Numbered from the stretch's first letter, positions 27,672-37,561 are shown. The stretch is 64,000 bases of DNA from Pseudoxanthomonas kalamensis DSM 18571 (GCF_010211745.1 NZ_PDWQ01000006.1:159106-223105); one strand, 5' to 3'. Notes: generated by a model not told the origin, from the sequence alone. Program-made: numbers and translations.

Positions 27672-28493
27672 TCATATCCACAAGGGTACGTAACGTGCAT
27701 AACGGCGATAGAGGAAACCAGCCAACAGGAGACCTATGACGGTACTTATCCCGATAAACCACAATGTTAGCGGTTCGACCGGATCTCCCATGATCGGATT
27801 GCGGAACAGCGAAACGTAGTGGAAAAAAGGATTGAAGCGCATTAAATGACCGCGGATGCTATCCACCGGTATCGATTCCGGGTACCAGATGATTGGCGTC
27901 AGCAGAAACAGGAAGATTGACGCTTGTCCGATCAATTGCCCGAAATCTGGGAAGCGCGCGCCCACCAGCGAGAACACCACACTTATCCAAAGCGCATTCA
28001 CGTAGATCAGAAATGCCGCCACCGGGGCTAGCGCCAAGCCCAGCCATGACACCTGACCGAATAGCACAAGCGCCACCGTGGTGATCGGCAGATAGGCACA
28101 AAAATCGAAACACGACTTCGCTAGTGCCTCCAGCAGGTAATCGGTCATGCGCACCCGGCCATCCATGATGAACGAACTGCTGGCATTGAAGATGTTCGCA
28201 CTTCCAATCACCGTCGACATAATGGTGCGAAAAATCATCGCGCCAAGCGCGATATGCGCCGCGAATTCGGAGATCGCCCTGCCGTACAGGCTGGCAAAGA
28301 AAGAACCAAGCCCGAACACATAGATCAAGGCCGGCGTCATCAACCAAAGCACCCCCAGACGCGACTTGCGTGCGCGCACCAAAATATCCAACCAGCTAGA
28401 TAGCGCCCAGAACTCCGGATTGCGCAGACTTTGCCAAAGATCGTGCCAGAACATCCCCGAACTACTGTTGCTACCAGCATGCGAGATCGTCAT
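27672..28493 (-). CDS. wzm: Polysaccharide ABC exporter permease (Wzm-like)
   Basis: 273 aa from the ATG at 28493; a GTG at 28511 overlapping the metB stop is possible. Around six hydrophobic helices follow a cytoplasmic N-terminus with FWALSSWLDILVRARKSRLGVLWLM cut by a basic stretch, as in the ABC2_membrane polysaccharide family. The late segment LFLLTPIIWYPESIPVD with a Pro-Phe-Phe-rich NPFFHYVSLFRNP is characteristic of these exporters. It partners the Wzt-like ATPase directly downstream. It lies just after metB on the same strand, the arrangement known at the metB border of Xanthomonas LPS loci. Confidence 0.92.
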   Translation of the reverse strand: MTISHAGSNSSSGMFWHDLWQSLRNPEFWALSSWLDILVRARKSRLGVLWLMTPALIYVFGLGSFFASLYGRAISEFAAHIALGAMIFRTIMSTVIGSANIFNASSSFIMDGRVRMTDYLLEALAKSCFDFCAYLPITTVALVLFGQVSWLGLALAPVAAFLIYVNALWISVVFSLVGARFPDFGQLIGQASIFLFLLTPIIWYPESIPVDSIRGHLMRFNPFFHYVSLFRNPIMGDPVEPLTLWFIGISTVIGLLLAGFLYRRYARYVPLWI

Positions 28494-28507
28494 ATTCTGC
28501 TCGATCG

Positions 28508-29692
28508 TCACGACAGCGTGCCCTCCAGGTCGGAGCACAGGTCGCCAACATCCTCCACCCCCACGCTCAGCCGCACCAGTCCGTCGGTAATGCCGAGGCG
28601 ATGGCGGCGTTCGGGGGGGACGGAGGCGTGGGTCATGACGGCGGGGTGGTTGACCAGGCTTTCCACGCCGCCGAGGGATTCGGCCAGGGTGAAGATCTCG
28701 AGTTTCTCGCAGAATGTGCGCGCGGCGTCGAATCCGCCTTTCAGCACGATCGAGATGATGCCGCCATAGCCCTGCATCTGCCGGCCGGCCAATGCGTGCT
28801 GCGGATGCGATTCCAGACCCGGATAGATCACTTTCTCGATGGTCGGCTGATCCTGCAGCCATTCGGCCAGCGCCAGTGCGTTTTCGCAGTGCGCCTTCAT
28901 GCGCAGGTGCAGGGTCTTCAGACCGCGCAGGGCAAGGAAGCTGTCGAACGGTCCCTGCACGGCGCCGGCCGAGTTCTGCAGGAAGGCCATCTGCTCGGCC
29001 AGCTCCGCGTTGTCGCCGACCACGGCGATGCCGCCAACCATGTCGGAGTGACCATTGAGGTATTTGGTTGCCGAATGCACCACGATGTCGGCGCCCAGCG
29101 CCAGCGGCTGCTGCAGCATCGGCGAGGCGAAGGTGTTGTCGACCACGACCAGCAGGCCATGCCGATGGGCGATGGCGGCGACCGCTTCGATGTCGACGAT
29201 TTTCAGCATCGGGTTGGTCGGGGTTTCCACCCAGACCATGCGCGTTTGCGGGGTGATTGCGGCCTCGAAAGCGGCCAGGTCGGTCAGGTCGACGAAAGCG
29301 AAATCCAGGCCGGCGCTGCGTCGGCGCACACGCTCGAACAGGCGGTAGCTACCACCGTAGAGGTCGTCCATCGCCACGACATGGCTGCCGCAGTCCAGCA
29401 GCTCCAGCACGGTCGCGGTGGCGGCCATGCCGGAGGCGAAGGCGAATCCGCGGCTGCCGCCTTCCAGCGCGGCCACGCAACGCTCGTAAGCGAAGCGGGT
29501 CGGGTTGTGGGTGCGCGAGTATTCGTAGCCCTGGTGCACGCCCGGACTGCGCTGCGCATAGGTCGAGGTCGCGTAGATCGGCGGCATGACCGCGCCGGTG
29601 GCCGGGTCGGGCGCCTGCCCGGCATGGATGGCCAGGGTGCCCGGGGCCAGCCTGCGGGCCGGACCGGATCCGTTTGCGTCGTCGTCTGACAT
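28508..29692 (-). CDS. metB: Cystathionine gamma-synthase / gamma-lyase family PLP enzyme
   Basis: 394 aa from the ATG at 29692, which has AGGAAG six bases upstream. PLP-fold markers of the Cys/Met metabolism family are YSRTHNPTRFAYE, FASGMAA and HSATKYLNGHSDMVGG with the Schiff-base lysine near residue 209. It either joins O-acyl-homoserine and cysteine or cleaves cystathionine; the two cannot be separated from motifs. The cystathionine beta-synthase gene just upstream suggests reverse transsulfuration is at least part of its role. This gene is a recognised border of Xanthomonas LPS loci. Confidence 0.92.
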   Translation of the reverse strand: MSDDDANGSGPARRLAPGTLAIHAGQAPDPATGAVMPPIYATSTYAQRSPGVHQGYEYSRTHNPTRFAYERCVAALEGGSRGFAFASGMAATATVLELLDCGSHVVAMDDLYGGSYRLFERVRRRSAGLDFAFVDLTDLAAFEAAITPQTRMVWVETPTNPMLKIVDIEAVAAIAHRHGLLVVVDNTFASPMLQQPLALGADIVVHSATKYLNGHSDMVGGIAVVGDNAELAEQMAFLQNSAGAVQGPFDSFLALRGLKTLHLRMKAHCENALALAEWLQDQPTIEKVIYPGLESHPQHALAGRQMQGYGGIISIVLKGGFDAARTFCEKLEIFTLAESLGGVESLVNHPAVMTHASVPPERRHRLGITDGLVRLSVGVEDVGDLCSDLEGTLS

Positions 29693-29752
29693 GAAAACTT
29701 CCTGATTCAATTGGCCGATTTTATCAGCGTCGGCTGAACGCATTTTCGCGGC

Positions 29753-31129
<1,377 letters not shown>

Positions 31130-31200
31130 GCCGGGACAATCACCTAGGAATACGAATGCCGGCGATTATCGCATTGCCGGCCGCCAACCCCGAATGCGAA

Positions 31201-31220
31201 AGCCCGCCTTGGGGCGGGCT
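31201..31220 (-). terminator. Hairpin downstream of DUF465 gene
   Basis: A perfect 8-bp stem AGCCCGCC / GGCGGGCT with a four-base loop, followed on the minus strand by CTTTCG. It lies between the DUF465 gene and the cystathionine beta-synthase gene and could end the former transcript. The T run is short. Confidence 0.6.
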
Positions 31221-31293
31221 TCGGGGAGGGACGGGAGGCGGCGACCGACGAGGAAGGCCGCCACCTCCCGCTTGGGAAGTCCTCGGGGGGAGG

Positions 31294-31512
31294 TCAATGC
31301 AGGGTGGTGTCGTAGATCTGAAGCAGCCGCTCCTTGGCGGCGAGCTTTTCGCGCTTCATCTGTCCCAGGGTGGTGTCGTCGATGGGCAGCACGCCGAGTT
31401 CGGCGTCGGTCACTTTCTTGTTCAGCTCGCTGTGGCGCTGGTACAGCCGCTTGAATTCGGGGTTGGACTTGATCAGTGCGTCGATCTCGGACTGCGGTTG
31501 GCCTTCGAACAT
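31294..31512 (-). CDS. Small DUF465 / YdcH-like protein
   Basis: 72 aa, a typical size for the family. The start ATG at 31512 has a strong AGGAGG seven bases upstream. The sequence is a predicted alpha-helical hairpin rich in charged residues (FKRLYQRHSELNKKV, then LGQMKREKLAAKERL), matching DUF465. The function of these proteins is unknown. The gene stands alone between hairpins at 31201-31220 and 31539-31568, so it is probably monocistronic. Confidence 0.88.
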   Translation of the reverse strand: MFEGQPQSEIDALIKSNPEFKRLYQRHSELNKKVTDAELGVLPIDDTTLGQMKREKLAAKERLLQIYDTTLH

Positions 31513-31538
31513 GTCGGTCCTCCTGTTGCGGAAATGCG

Positions 31539-31568
31539 AACGCCCCGGCCTGGCGGGCTCGGGGCGTT
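31539..31568 (-). terminator. GC-rich hairpin upstream of DUF465 gene
   Basis: Arms AACGCCCCG (31539-31547) and CGGGGCGTT (31560-31568) form a perfect 9-bp stem with a 12-base loop. In minus orientation it lies downstream of the OmpA-like gene and upstream of the DUF465 ribosome site, so it may end the envelope-gene transcript. No long T run follows. Confidence 0.5.
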
Positions 31569-31854
31569 GGTGGGCTGGAGGGGGCTGGACATCGACACCC
31601 GGCGTCCTGCGGCGGACCTTGCCGCCGGGGACACGCTCCCGGACTGCTGGCGTTGGCGTCATCGTCCCGACTCTCCAGTGGGTCAAGCGATCAGGCTGAG
31701 CGCTTGGTCTTCGACCCTACTCCCTTGCCGGAAGGGCGGCAAGGCCCTTTCCAAGCCGCTGATTTGGCGACGGAATTTCCGCCCAGCCCAACGCGGCCGG
31801 AGCCCCCCGGAAAGCCACAAGACTTCGTTCAACCTATTGAATTCAAACGATAAA
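31569..31854. other. Spacer between OmpA-like gene and DUF465 gene
   Basis: About 285 bases without a credible gene. A second short hairpin, CTTGCC...GGCAAG, lies near 31720-31745. The promoter of the DUF465 gene should be here, but no clear -35/-10 pair was found. Confidence 0.4.
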
Positions 31855-32739
31855 TCAGGGCGCGACGACCACTTCCACCATCCGGCTTCCGCTGGCACTG
31901 CCCTTGCCGCTGGCCTTCAGCCGCGATTTGCCCACGCCGGCCGTCACCAGCGCATCCCGTACCGCATTGGCGCGCGCCTGCCGCTGGTCGGAACCGCCAT
32001 AGCCCAGGATCTGCGCCCTGGCCTTGGGCATGGCCTGCAGGTAGGCGGCCAGCGCCGCGGCGTCGGCCTCGCCCCGGGAGGTCAATCGCGCACCATTACC
32101 CTCGAAGGCCTCGGCGCCCAGGGTAAAGACCTCGCCACCGCCGTCGAACTTCGAGGCCGGCAGCTTGCGCCCGGACACCAGCTCGGCCTCCTGCCGCGCC
32201 AGTTCGGCCTCCTTGCGGCGCGCGGCGCTGAGCTTGGCCGCCTGCTGCCCGGCCACCGTGGTCAGGGTGCTCTCGACCGCCTCGCGTGCCCGGCCCTCGG
32301 CTTCGGCCTCGGCGCGCAGGCGTTCGATCTCCTCGTTCTGGATCAGCGCCTGCATGCGCAGCCGCTCGGCCTCCTGCAGTGCGCGCGCGGCTTCGCGCCG
32401 GCTGGCTTCGACCAGCAATTCGCTGCGGCGGCGCTCCAATGCCTCCAGTTCCGCCTGCATCTCCGCGGTACGGACGGCGACCTCGGCAATCTCCACCCGC
32501 CGTTCGGCGATGTACAGGGCATTGTCGCGGTCGCTGCGGCGCGCTTCGGCCAGCGCCTGCACTGCCTGTTGTGCATGCAGGCGCTCGTAGGCTGCCTGCT
32601 GTGCCTGCGCCGGATCGGCGGACAGGCTCGCCAGCCGCTGCTGCAGGCGGGTCACGTCGGGGTTTTCCGCCGCCATCGCCGGCATGGCGGCCACGACCGC
32701 CAGCCACAGCAGGGCACGGCGCAGGGTCGCGACGATCAT
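31855..32739 (-). CDS. OmpA-like envelope protein with long coiled coil
   Basis: 294 aa. The start ATG overlaps the upstream gene stop (ATGA). The N-terminus is a signal peptide ending near AAMPAMAAENP, so the protein is periplasmic or outer-membrane associated. Residues about 30-175 form a charged Glu/Ala/Arg-rich coiled coil. The last 110 residues resemble an OmpA-type domain (FEGNGARLTSRGEADAAAL, YGGSDQRQARANAVRDAL), normally a peptidoglycan-binding fold, in a divergent form. It pairs with a DUF4398 protein, a combination seen in other proteobacteria. Role probably structural. Confidence 0.78.
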   Translation of the reverse strand: MIVATLRRALLWLAVVAAMPAMAAENPDVTRLQQRLASLSADPAQAQQAAYERLHAQQAVQALAEARRSDRDNALYIAERRVEIAEVAVRTAEMQAELEALERRRSELLVEASRREAARALQEAERLRMQALIQNEEIERLRAEAEAEGRAREAVESTLTTVAGQQAAKLSAARRKEAELARQEAELVSGRKLPASKFDGGGEVFTLGAEAFEGNGARLTSRGEADAAALAAYLQAMPKARAQILGYGGSDQRQARANAVRDALVTAGVGKSRLKASGKGSASGSRMVEVVVAP

Positions 32740-33104
32740 GGCGTCGCCCCCGAATCCAGCTTGCGCTGCAGTTCGGCGATTTCCCCGCGACGCTGCGCCA
32801 GACGCGCTTCGACCGTGGCGGCTTCGCTGCGCGCGTGCGCCAGATCGGCATCGGCGGCGGCGCGGGCGGCGATCATCGGCGCGGCGCGGCGCTGGCTGCG
32901 ATTGCCGGCGGCGGCGGCCTGCGCCTGGCTCAGGGCCTGGCGCGCCGAGGCCAGCAATTCCGGCGCGTACTGGTCGGCATCGGCCTGGCCGGCACGCTCC
33001 ACCGCTTGTTCGGCCTGCTGCAGCTCCGGAACCGTCTGCGCCCGCACGGGTGTGACCGCGAGCACGGCCAGGCACGCCAGCAGCGCGGCCAATGCGTACT
33101 CCAT
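32736..33104 (-). CDS. DUF4398-type small secreted protein
   Basis: 122 aa from the ATG at 33104, chosen because it gives a clean signal peptide (MEYALAALLACLAVLA, then TPVRAQT). An ATG at 33134 is also in frame. The mature part is helical and Ala/Gln/Arg-rich (LLASARQALSQAQAAA, RLAQRRGEIAELQRKL) and matches the DUF4398 pattern. The function is unknown. The stop overlaps the start of the OmpA-like gene, so they are cotranscribed. It is divergent from pilU, with 125 bases between the starts. Confidence 0.75.
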   Translation of the reverse strand: MEYALAALLACLAVLAVTPVRAQTVPELQQAEQAVERAGQADADQYAPELLASARQALSQAQAAAAGNRSQRRAAPMIAARAAADADLAHARSEAATVEARLAQRRGEIAELQRKLDSGATP

Positions 33105-33229
33105 GCTGTTGAAGTGTGAGAAGCTTAAGCGCATCGAATTGCCATATGGTGTCGGGGAAGCGGCATCATTGTCGGAAGCCTGCCCCGGACATGCAACGCG
33201 GGGCATCAACGCAGTGGGGAGTATCGTGT

Positions 33230-34366
33230 ATGGACATCGGCTATTTCCTGAAGCTGATGACGGAAAAGAACGCCTCGGACATGTTCCTGACCACCGGGGC
33301 GCCGGTCTACATCAAGATCGAGGGCCGGCTGTACCCGCTGGGCAGCACCGGATTGCCGGCCGGCATGGTCAAGAAGATCGCCTATTCGCTGATGGAGGAA
33401 TGGCAGATCCCGCAGTTCGAGCGCGAACTGGAGCTGAACATGGCCGTGGCCCTGCCCGATGCCGGCCGCTTCCGGGTCAACGTGTTCAAGCAGCGCGGCG
33501 AAGTCGGCCTGGTGGTGCGCGCGATCCGCAGCGTGATCCCCAGCATCGAGGAGCTGAACCTGCCGCAGGTGCTGAAGGACATCATCATGACCCCGCGCGG
33601 GCTGGTGCTGCTGGTCGGCTCGACCGGCTCGGGCAAGTCGACCTCGCTGGCCTCGATGATCGACTACCGCAACAGCAACACCACCGGGCACATCCTCACC
33701 ATCGAGGATCCGATCGAATACCTGCACAAGCACAAGCAGTCGATCGTCAACCAGCGCGAGGTCGGCCTGGACACCCACGCCTTTCACAACGCGCTGAAGA
33801 ACGCCATGCGCGAAGCGCCTGACGTGATCCTGATCGGCGAGATCCTCGACGCCACCACGATGGAGGCGGCGATCTCGTTCGCCGAAACCGGTCACCTGTG
33901 CCTGGCCACCCTGCACTCCAACAACGCCGACCAGGCGATCGAGCGCATCCTGAACTTCTTCCCCGAAACCGCGCACAAGAACGTGCTGATGAACATCGCC
34001 CTGAACCTGCGCGCGGTGGTTTCGCAACGACTGGTCAAGGGCAAGGACGGCCGCCGCCTGCCGGCGGCCGAAGTGCTGATCAACACGCCGATGATCCGCG
34101 ACCTGCTGCGCCGCGGTCAGGTCCACGAGATCAAGCAGGCGATGGAGGAATCGCTGGAGGAAGGCATGGAGACCTTCGACCAGTGCCTGTTCCGGATGGT
34201 CAAGGAAGGCAGGATCGAGCAGGAAGAGGCGCTGCGCGCGGCCGACTCGCGCGACGGCCTGGCGCTGAAGTTCCGCCTGTCCGAAGGCTCGCAGGGCGCC
34301 CACGACCCCTACGCCGACGTGTATTCACCCAACCCGGCGCCGGGCATCACCCACGGTTTCGGCTGA
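33230..34366 (+). CDS. pilU: Type IV pilus retraction ATPase PilU
   Basis: 378 aa cytoplasmic hexameric ATPase of the PilT/PilU family. It opens with the PilU-like YFLKLMTEKNASDMFLTTGAP. Walker A is GSTGSGKST (Gly130-Lys136), followed by the Asp box ILTIEDPIEYLHKHK and the His box ETGHLCLATLHSNN. Residue 206 is Leu in GEILD, where the family has GEIRD or GEMRD; the CTC codon differs from CGC by one base. PilU assists PilT in retracting pili for twitching. No pilT is in the window. Confidence 0.94.
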   Translation: MDIGYFLKLMTEKNASDMFLTTGAPVYIKIEGRLYPLGSTGLPAGMVKKIAYSLMEEWQIPQFERELELNMAVALPDAGRFRVNVFKQRGEVGLVVRAIRSVIPSIEELNLPQVLKDIIMTPRGLVLLVGSTGSGKSTSLASMIDYRNSNTTGHILTIEDPIEYLHKHKQSIVNQREVGLDTHAFHNALKNAMREAPDVILIGEILDATTMEAAISFAETGHLCLATLHSNNADQAIERILNFFPETAHKNVLMNIALNLRAVVSQRLVKGKDGRRLPAAEVLINTPMIRDLLRRGQVHEIKQAMEESLEEGMETFDQCLFRMVKEGRIEQEEALRAADSRDGLALKFRLSEGSQGAHDPYADVYSPNPAPGITHGFG

Positions 34367-34375
34367 GCCGCCGGC

Positions 34376-35038
34376 TCAGGCGGGCGGCGCGTCGGGCTGG
34401 TTTTCCGGTCGCGCCGCCTCGAAGGCCGGCAACGCCAGGCAAGCCTGCTCGATCCGCACCAGGGTCGGCCACGACACCAGGTCCATGCCGAAGCGGCGCG
34501 CGTTGTACAGCTGCGGCACCAGGCAGCAATCGGCCATGCCCGGCGTCTGTCCGTGGCAGAAATCGCCGGTCCCCGGATCCTCGACCAGCAGCGCTTCCAT
34601 CGCCGCCAGCCCGCTCTGCATCCAGTGCCGGGCCCAGCCGTCGCGGGCCGTGTCGTCGATTCCGATCTCGCGCTGCAGGTACTGCAGCACCCGCAGGTTG
34701 TTCAGCGGATGGATGTCGCAGGCGACCAGCTGCGCCAGCGCGCGCACCCGCACCCGCTCGCGCGCGGTCGCCGGCAGCAGCGGCGGCGCCGGGAACACTT
34801 CGTCGAGGTATTCCAGGATCGCCAGCGACTGCAGCAGGGTGCGATGCCCGTGCTGCAGGGTGGGTACCAACTGCTGCGGATTCATCGCCGCGTAGTCGGG
34901 ATCGTGCTGGCGGCCGCCGTCCTGCAGCAGGTGCACGGGCGCAATGCCGTAGTCCAGGCCCTTCAGGTTCAGGCCGATCCGCACGCGATAGGCGGCGCTG
35001 GAACGCCAGTAGGAATGCAGGGTGAGCGGTTCGTTCAT
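34376..35038 (-). CDS. maiA: Maleylacetoacetate isomerase (zeta-class GST)
   Basis: 220 aa glutathione S-transferase fold. The N-terminal thioredoxin-like domain has YWRSSAAYRVRIGLNLKG with the zeta-class SSxxxRVRIAL pattern, then QLVPTLQHG and LLQSLAILEYLDE. The helical C-terminal domain includes DIHPLNNLRVL and MADCCLVPQLYNA. It isomerises maleylacetoacetate to fumarylacetoacetate in tyrosine degradation. The gene follows the fumarylacetoacetate hydrolase gene after 96 bases and converges on pilU with 9 bases between stops. Confidence 0.93.
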   Translation of the reverse strand: MNEPLTLHSYWRSSAAYRVRIGLNLKGLDYGIAPVHLLQDGGRQHDPDYAAMNPQQLVPTLQHGHRTLLQSLAILEYLDEVFPAPPLLPATARERVRVRALAQLVACDIHPLNNLRVLQYLQREIGIDDTARDGWARHWMQSGLAAMEALLVEDPGTGDFCHGQTPGMADCCLVPQLYNARRFGMDLVSWPTLVRIEQACLALPAFEAARPENQPDAPPA

Positions 35039-35134
35039 CGTGTCTCCTCGTGTCGCCGCGCCGCCGCCACTTTCGACATCCGACCTTGACTGCCGGCGAC
35101 GGCAGCGTCGGTCCCGAACCGCCCCCGCCGCGCG

Positions 35135-36121
35135 TCAGTCGACCGGCGGTGCGATCCGCTGCTCGATCGCGCCGAAGATGTCGGTGCCGTCGCGGTCCCG
35201 CATCTCGATCCTCACCACGTCGCCATACTTCATGAACGGGGTCCGCGGGGTGCCGTGCTCCAGCGCTTCCACGGTGCGCTTCTCGGCGAAGCAGGATGCG
35301 CCCCGACCGGTGTCCTGATTGGCGATGGTCCCCGAACCAACGAGGGTTCCGGCCGAAAGCGGCCGGGTCTTGGCCGCATGCGCGACCAGCTGGGCGAAGT
35401 CGAACTGCATGTCCTCGCCAGCCTCCGGCGCGCCGAACCACTCGCCGTTGATGTGGGTGACCAGCGGCAGGTGCAGCTTGTTGCCGCGCCAGTCCGCGCC
35501 CAGCTCGTCCGGGGTCACGAACACCGGCGACAGCGCCGAGCGCGGCTTGGATTGCAGGAAACCGAAGCCCTTGGCCAGTTCGGCCGGGATCAGGTTGCGC
35601 AGCGAGACGTCGTTGACCAGGCCGACCAGACGGATATGCCCGGCCGCCGCCTGCGCATCGGCCGCCATCGGCACGTCGTCGGTCACCACCACGATCTCCG
35701 CTTCCAGATCGATGCCGTAGTCCTCGCTGGGCACGCGCACCGGATCACGCGGGCCGTAGAAGCTGGCGCTGGTGGCCTGGTACATCAACGGGTCGGTGTA
35801 GAAGCTTTCCGGCACCTCGGCACCGCGCGCACGGCGCACGCGTTCGACATGCGGCAGGTAGGCGCTGCCGTCGACGAATTCGTAGGCACGCGGCAGCGGC
35901 GCGGCGAAGGCGCCGAAATCCGCAGCGAAGGCGCCTTCGGCGGTGCCGGCATTCAGCGCATCGGACAGCGCCTGCAGCCGTGGCGCGGCCTGATCCCAAT
36001 CCTCCAGCGCGCGCTGCAGGGTCGGCGCGATGCCGTCGGCACGTACCGCACGGGACAGGTCGCGCGACACCACCACTAGGGTGCCGTCGCGGCCGCCTTG
36101 TTTCAGGGATCCGAGTTTCAT
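35135..36121 (-). CDS. Fumarylacetoacetate hydrolase family protein
   Basis: 328 aa. The FAH C-terminal fold is recognisable: LEAEIVVVTDDVPM with the metal-binding acidic residues, VGLVNDVSLRNLI, FGFLQSKPRSALSPV, and GSGTIANQDTG. It hydrolyses fumarylacetoacetate to fumarate and acetoacetate, the last step of tyrosine/homogentisate breakdown. This bacterial form is shorter than the eukaryotic enzyme. The maiA gene lies downstream on the same strand. The MarR-type operator at 36153-36166 lies 31 bases upstream of the start codon and abuts a -10-like AATAAT, so repression by the window's MarR protein is likely. Confidence 0.93.
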   Translation of the reverse strand: MKLGSLKQGGRDGTLVVVSRDLSRAVRADGIAPTLQRALEDWDQAAPRLQALSDALNAGTAEGAFAADFGAFAAPLPRAYEFVDGSAYLPHVERVRRARGAEVPESFYTDPLMYQATSASFYGPRDPVRVPSEDYGIDLEAEIVVVTDDVPMAADAQAAAGHIRLVGLVNDVSLRNLIPAELAKGFGFLQSKPRSALSPVFVTPDELGADWRGNKLHLPLVTHINGEWFGAPEAGEDMQFDFAQLVAHAAKTRPLSAGTLVGSGTIANQDTGRGASCFAEKRTVEALEHGTPRTPFMKYGDVVRIEMRDRDGTDIFGAIEQRIAPPVD

Positions 36122-36146
36122 CGAGGGCTCCGGTTGTCGGCTGCGG

Positions 36147-36166
36147 ATTATTGTTTCAATTGTAAC
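36147..36166 (-). promoter_or_regulatory. Predicted MarR-type operator and -10 upstream of FAH-maiA
   Basis: The near-palindrome GTTTCAATTGTAAC (36153-36166) has 6-bp arms that pair at 5 of 6 positions. On the minus strand it directly abuts AATAAT (36147-36152), a plausible -10. The same word with perfect arms sits in the same geometry upstream of hpd at 57433-57446. No good -35 is visible here, so the promoter itself is less certain than the operator. Confidence 0.6.
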
Positions 36167-36921
36167 TAAATATCCGGACGTTGTGGTTCGTCGCCCTGGA
36201 AGCCGCCGCCGCGATAGGTCAACACCAGGGTATCGCGGTAGCCGTACTCGCCCAGCGGCTGGATCGGGGTCGATTCGTGGATCATGCGGACGTCGTCCAG
36301 CAGCATCAGCGACCACGGCTCCCGCAGGGTGAAACGCTGCCCGTCCGGGCCGTCGGCCTGGAACACCCGGGTTTCCCCGCCCTTGATGTCGTGCCGGCCC
36401 ACCAGGATCACCGCGACGAAATCGACCCCGTCGCGGTGCGCGCCTTCCGGCGTCGGGCGGCCAATGCCGTCGGTGGTGTCGATCCGGAACTGGTGCGCTT
36501 CCACGTACCAGGACCGGGCGCCCTTGATCGCCGAGCACACTCCGCCCAGGGCCGTTAGCAGCCCGGTCCAGGCCGGTTGCGCCACCAGCGCCGGCCGGAT
36601 CGGCTCGAACCAGCGCTGCATGCCGCCGTGCAGGGCGTTGTAGTCCAGCGACTGCCAGTGCGCCCGGTGCGGCGCCAGCGCGACCACATCGCCGTCGACC
36701 ACGAAGCAGGAGTGCCGCCGCTGCCGGTAGCGGCCGCCGTCCTTCAGGTAGGGGTCGGGCAGCAACTCGTCCCAGTACGGGCGCCAGGCTTCGAAATCGG
36801 CCACCTCCACCCCGGCCAGCGCGGCCAGCCCCGCGGCCGGCAATACCGCATAACCGCGATCGCGCATGGCGCCGGCCAGACCGGCCGGCGAACTGGCGGG
36901 GGGAACGAAACTGGCGACCAT
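36166..36921 (-). CDS. 2OG-Fe(II) oxygenase family protein
   Basis: 251 aa from the ATG at 36921, preceded by GGAGG. The iron ligands are probably in the HRDGVDF motif (His and Asp) and in MIHESTP, with RDTLVLTYR giving the 2-oxoglutarate arginine. The match is to the 2OG-Fe_Oxy_2 family (PF10014 type), whose members hydroxylate amino acids or act in biofilm-related contexts; the substrate is unknown. Its stop codon lies inside the operator of the FAH gene, so the two are adjacent but probably separately controlled. Confidence 0.82.
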   Translation of the reverse strand: MVASFVPPASSPAGLAGAMRDRGYAVLPAAGLAALAGVEVADFEAWRPYWDELLPDPYLKDGGRYRQRRHSCFVVDGDVVALAPHRAHWQSLDYNALHGGMQRWFEPIRPALVAQPAWTGLLTALGGVCSAIKGARSWYVEAHQFRIDTTDGIGRPTPEGAHRDGVDFVAVILVGRHDIKGGETRVFQADGPDGQRFTLREPWSLMLLDDVRMIHESTPIQPLGEYGYRDTLVLTYRGGGFQGDEPQRPDI

Positions 36922-36957
36922 GGGGCCTCCGCAGGTGGCCGGCACCGGGCCGGAAAA

Positions 36958-36986
36958 GCAAAAACCCGCGCGTGGCGGGCTTTTGC
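36958..36986 (-). terminator. Intrinsic terminator downstream of tRNA-Gln
   Basis: On the minus strand GCAAAAGCCCGCC pairs with GCGGGTTTTTGC around a short loop, with one mismatch, followed by CTTTT. It lies 38 bases past the tRNA 3' end and before the 2OG oxygenase gene, so it probably ends the tRNA transcript. Confidence 0.75.
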
Positions 36987-37024
36987 GGGTCGAGCCGGAC
37001 AAGGTTCGGACCTTGTCCTCGAAT

Positions 37025-37099
37025 TGGCAGCCCCGGAAGGATTCGAACCTCCGAATGCCTGAGTCAGAGTCAGGTGCCTTACCGCTTGGCGACGGGGCT
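37025..37099 (-). tRNA. tRNA-Gln (anticodon CTG)
   Basis: 75 bases including an encoded CCA. The acceptor stem AGCCCCG pairs with CGGGGCT. The D arm contains AAGCGGTAAGGC. The anticodon arm is CCTGA-CTCTGAC-TCAGG with anticodon CTG at loop positions 3-5, reading CAG. The T arm includes GGTTCGAATCC. The length and the D-arm sequence match bacterial glutamine tRNAs. Confidence 0.96.
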
Positions 37100-37161
37100 G
37101 TGGAACAACGCTTGCAACAGCCGGATGGCGATTGTACCGCCACCCGGAATCCAATGCGAAA

Positions 37162-37554
37162 TCAGCGCTTGGAGAACTGCGTGGCGCGACGGGCCTTGTG
37201 CAGACCGACCTTCTTGCGCTCGACCTCGCGGGCGTCGCGGGTCATGAAGCCGGCCTTGCGCAGTTCGATCTTCAGCGTCTCGTCGTATTCGACCAGCGCG
37301 CGGGCGATGCCCAGGCGGATGGCGCCGGCCTGGCCGGTGGTGCCGCCACCGATGGTGGTCGCGACGACGTCGAAGGTGTCGGTGTTCTTGGTCAGCTCGA
37401 GCGGCTGGCGCACGATCATGCGCGCGGTCTCGCGACCGAAGAACTCGTCCAGCGGACGGCCGTTGACGGTGATGTTGCCGCTGCCCTTGCGCAGGAACAC
37501 GCGGGCGGTGGACGACTTGCGACGGCCGGTGCCGTAGTTTTGCGTGATAGCCAT
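37162..37554 (-). CDS. rpsI: 30S ribosomal protein S9
   Basis: 130 aa, full length. It starts with [16 protein letters not shown], carries [14 protein letters not shown] and [19 protein letters not shown], and ends with the conserved basic tail [17 protein letters not shown]. That tail reaches the P-site tRNA. It follows rplM by 7 bases and is cotranscribed with it, as in most bacteria. Confidence 0.98.
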   Translation of the reverse strand: MAITQNYGTGRRKSSTARVFLRKGSGNITVNGRPLDEFFGRETARMIVRQPLELTKNTDTFDVVATTIGGGTTGQAGAIRLGIARALVEYDETLKIELRKAGFMTRDAREVERKKVGLHKARRATQFSKR

Positions 37555-37561
37555 GATTGCC

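Noticed and set aside
28601..29689. Long open frame antisense to metB
   Set aside because: Its residues (Gly/Arg/His/Gln-rich) fit no family, and the opposite strand encodes a clear enzyme. High GC at third positions keeps antisense frames open.
31156..33822. 888-codon open frame crossing the DUF465, OmpA-like, DUF4398 and pilU region on the + strand
   Set aside because: It reads antisense through three genes and then out of frame through pilU; composition is Arg/Pro-rich without domains.
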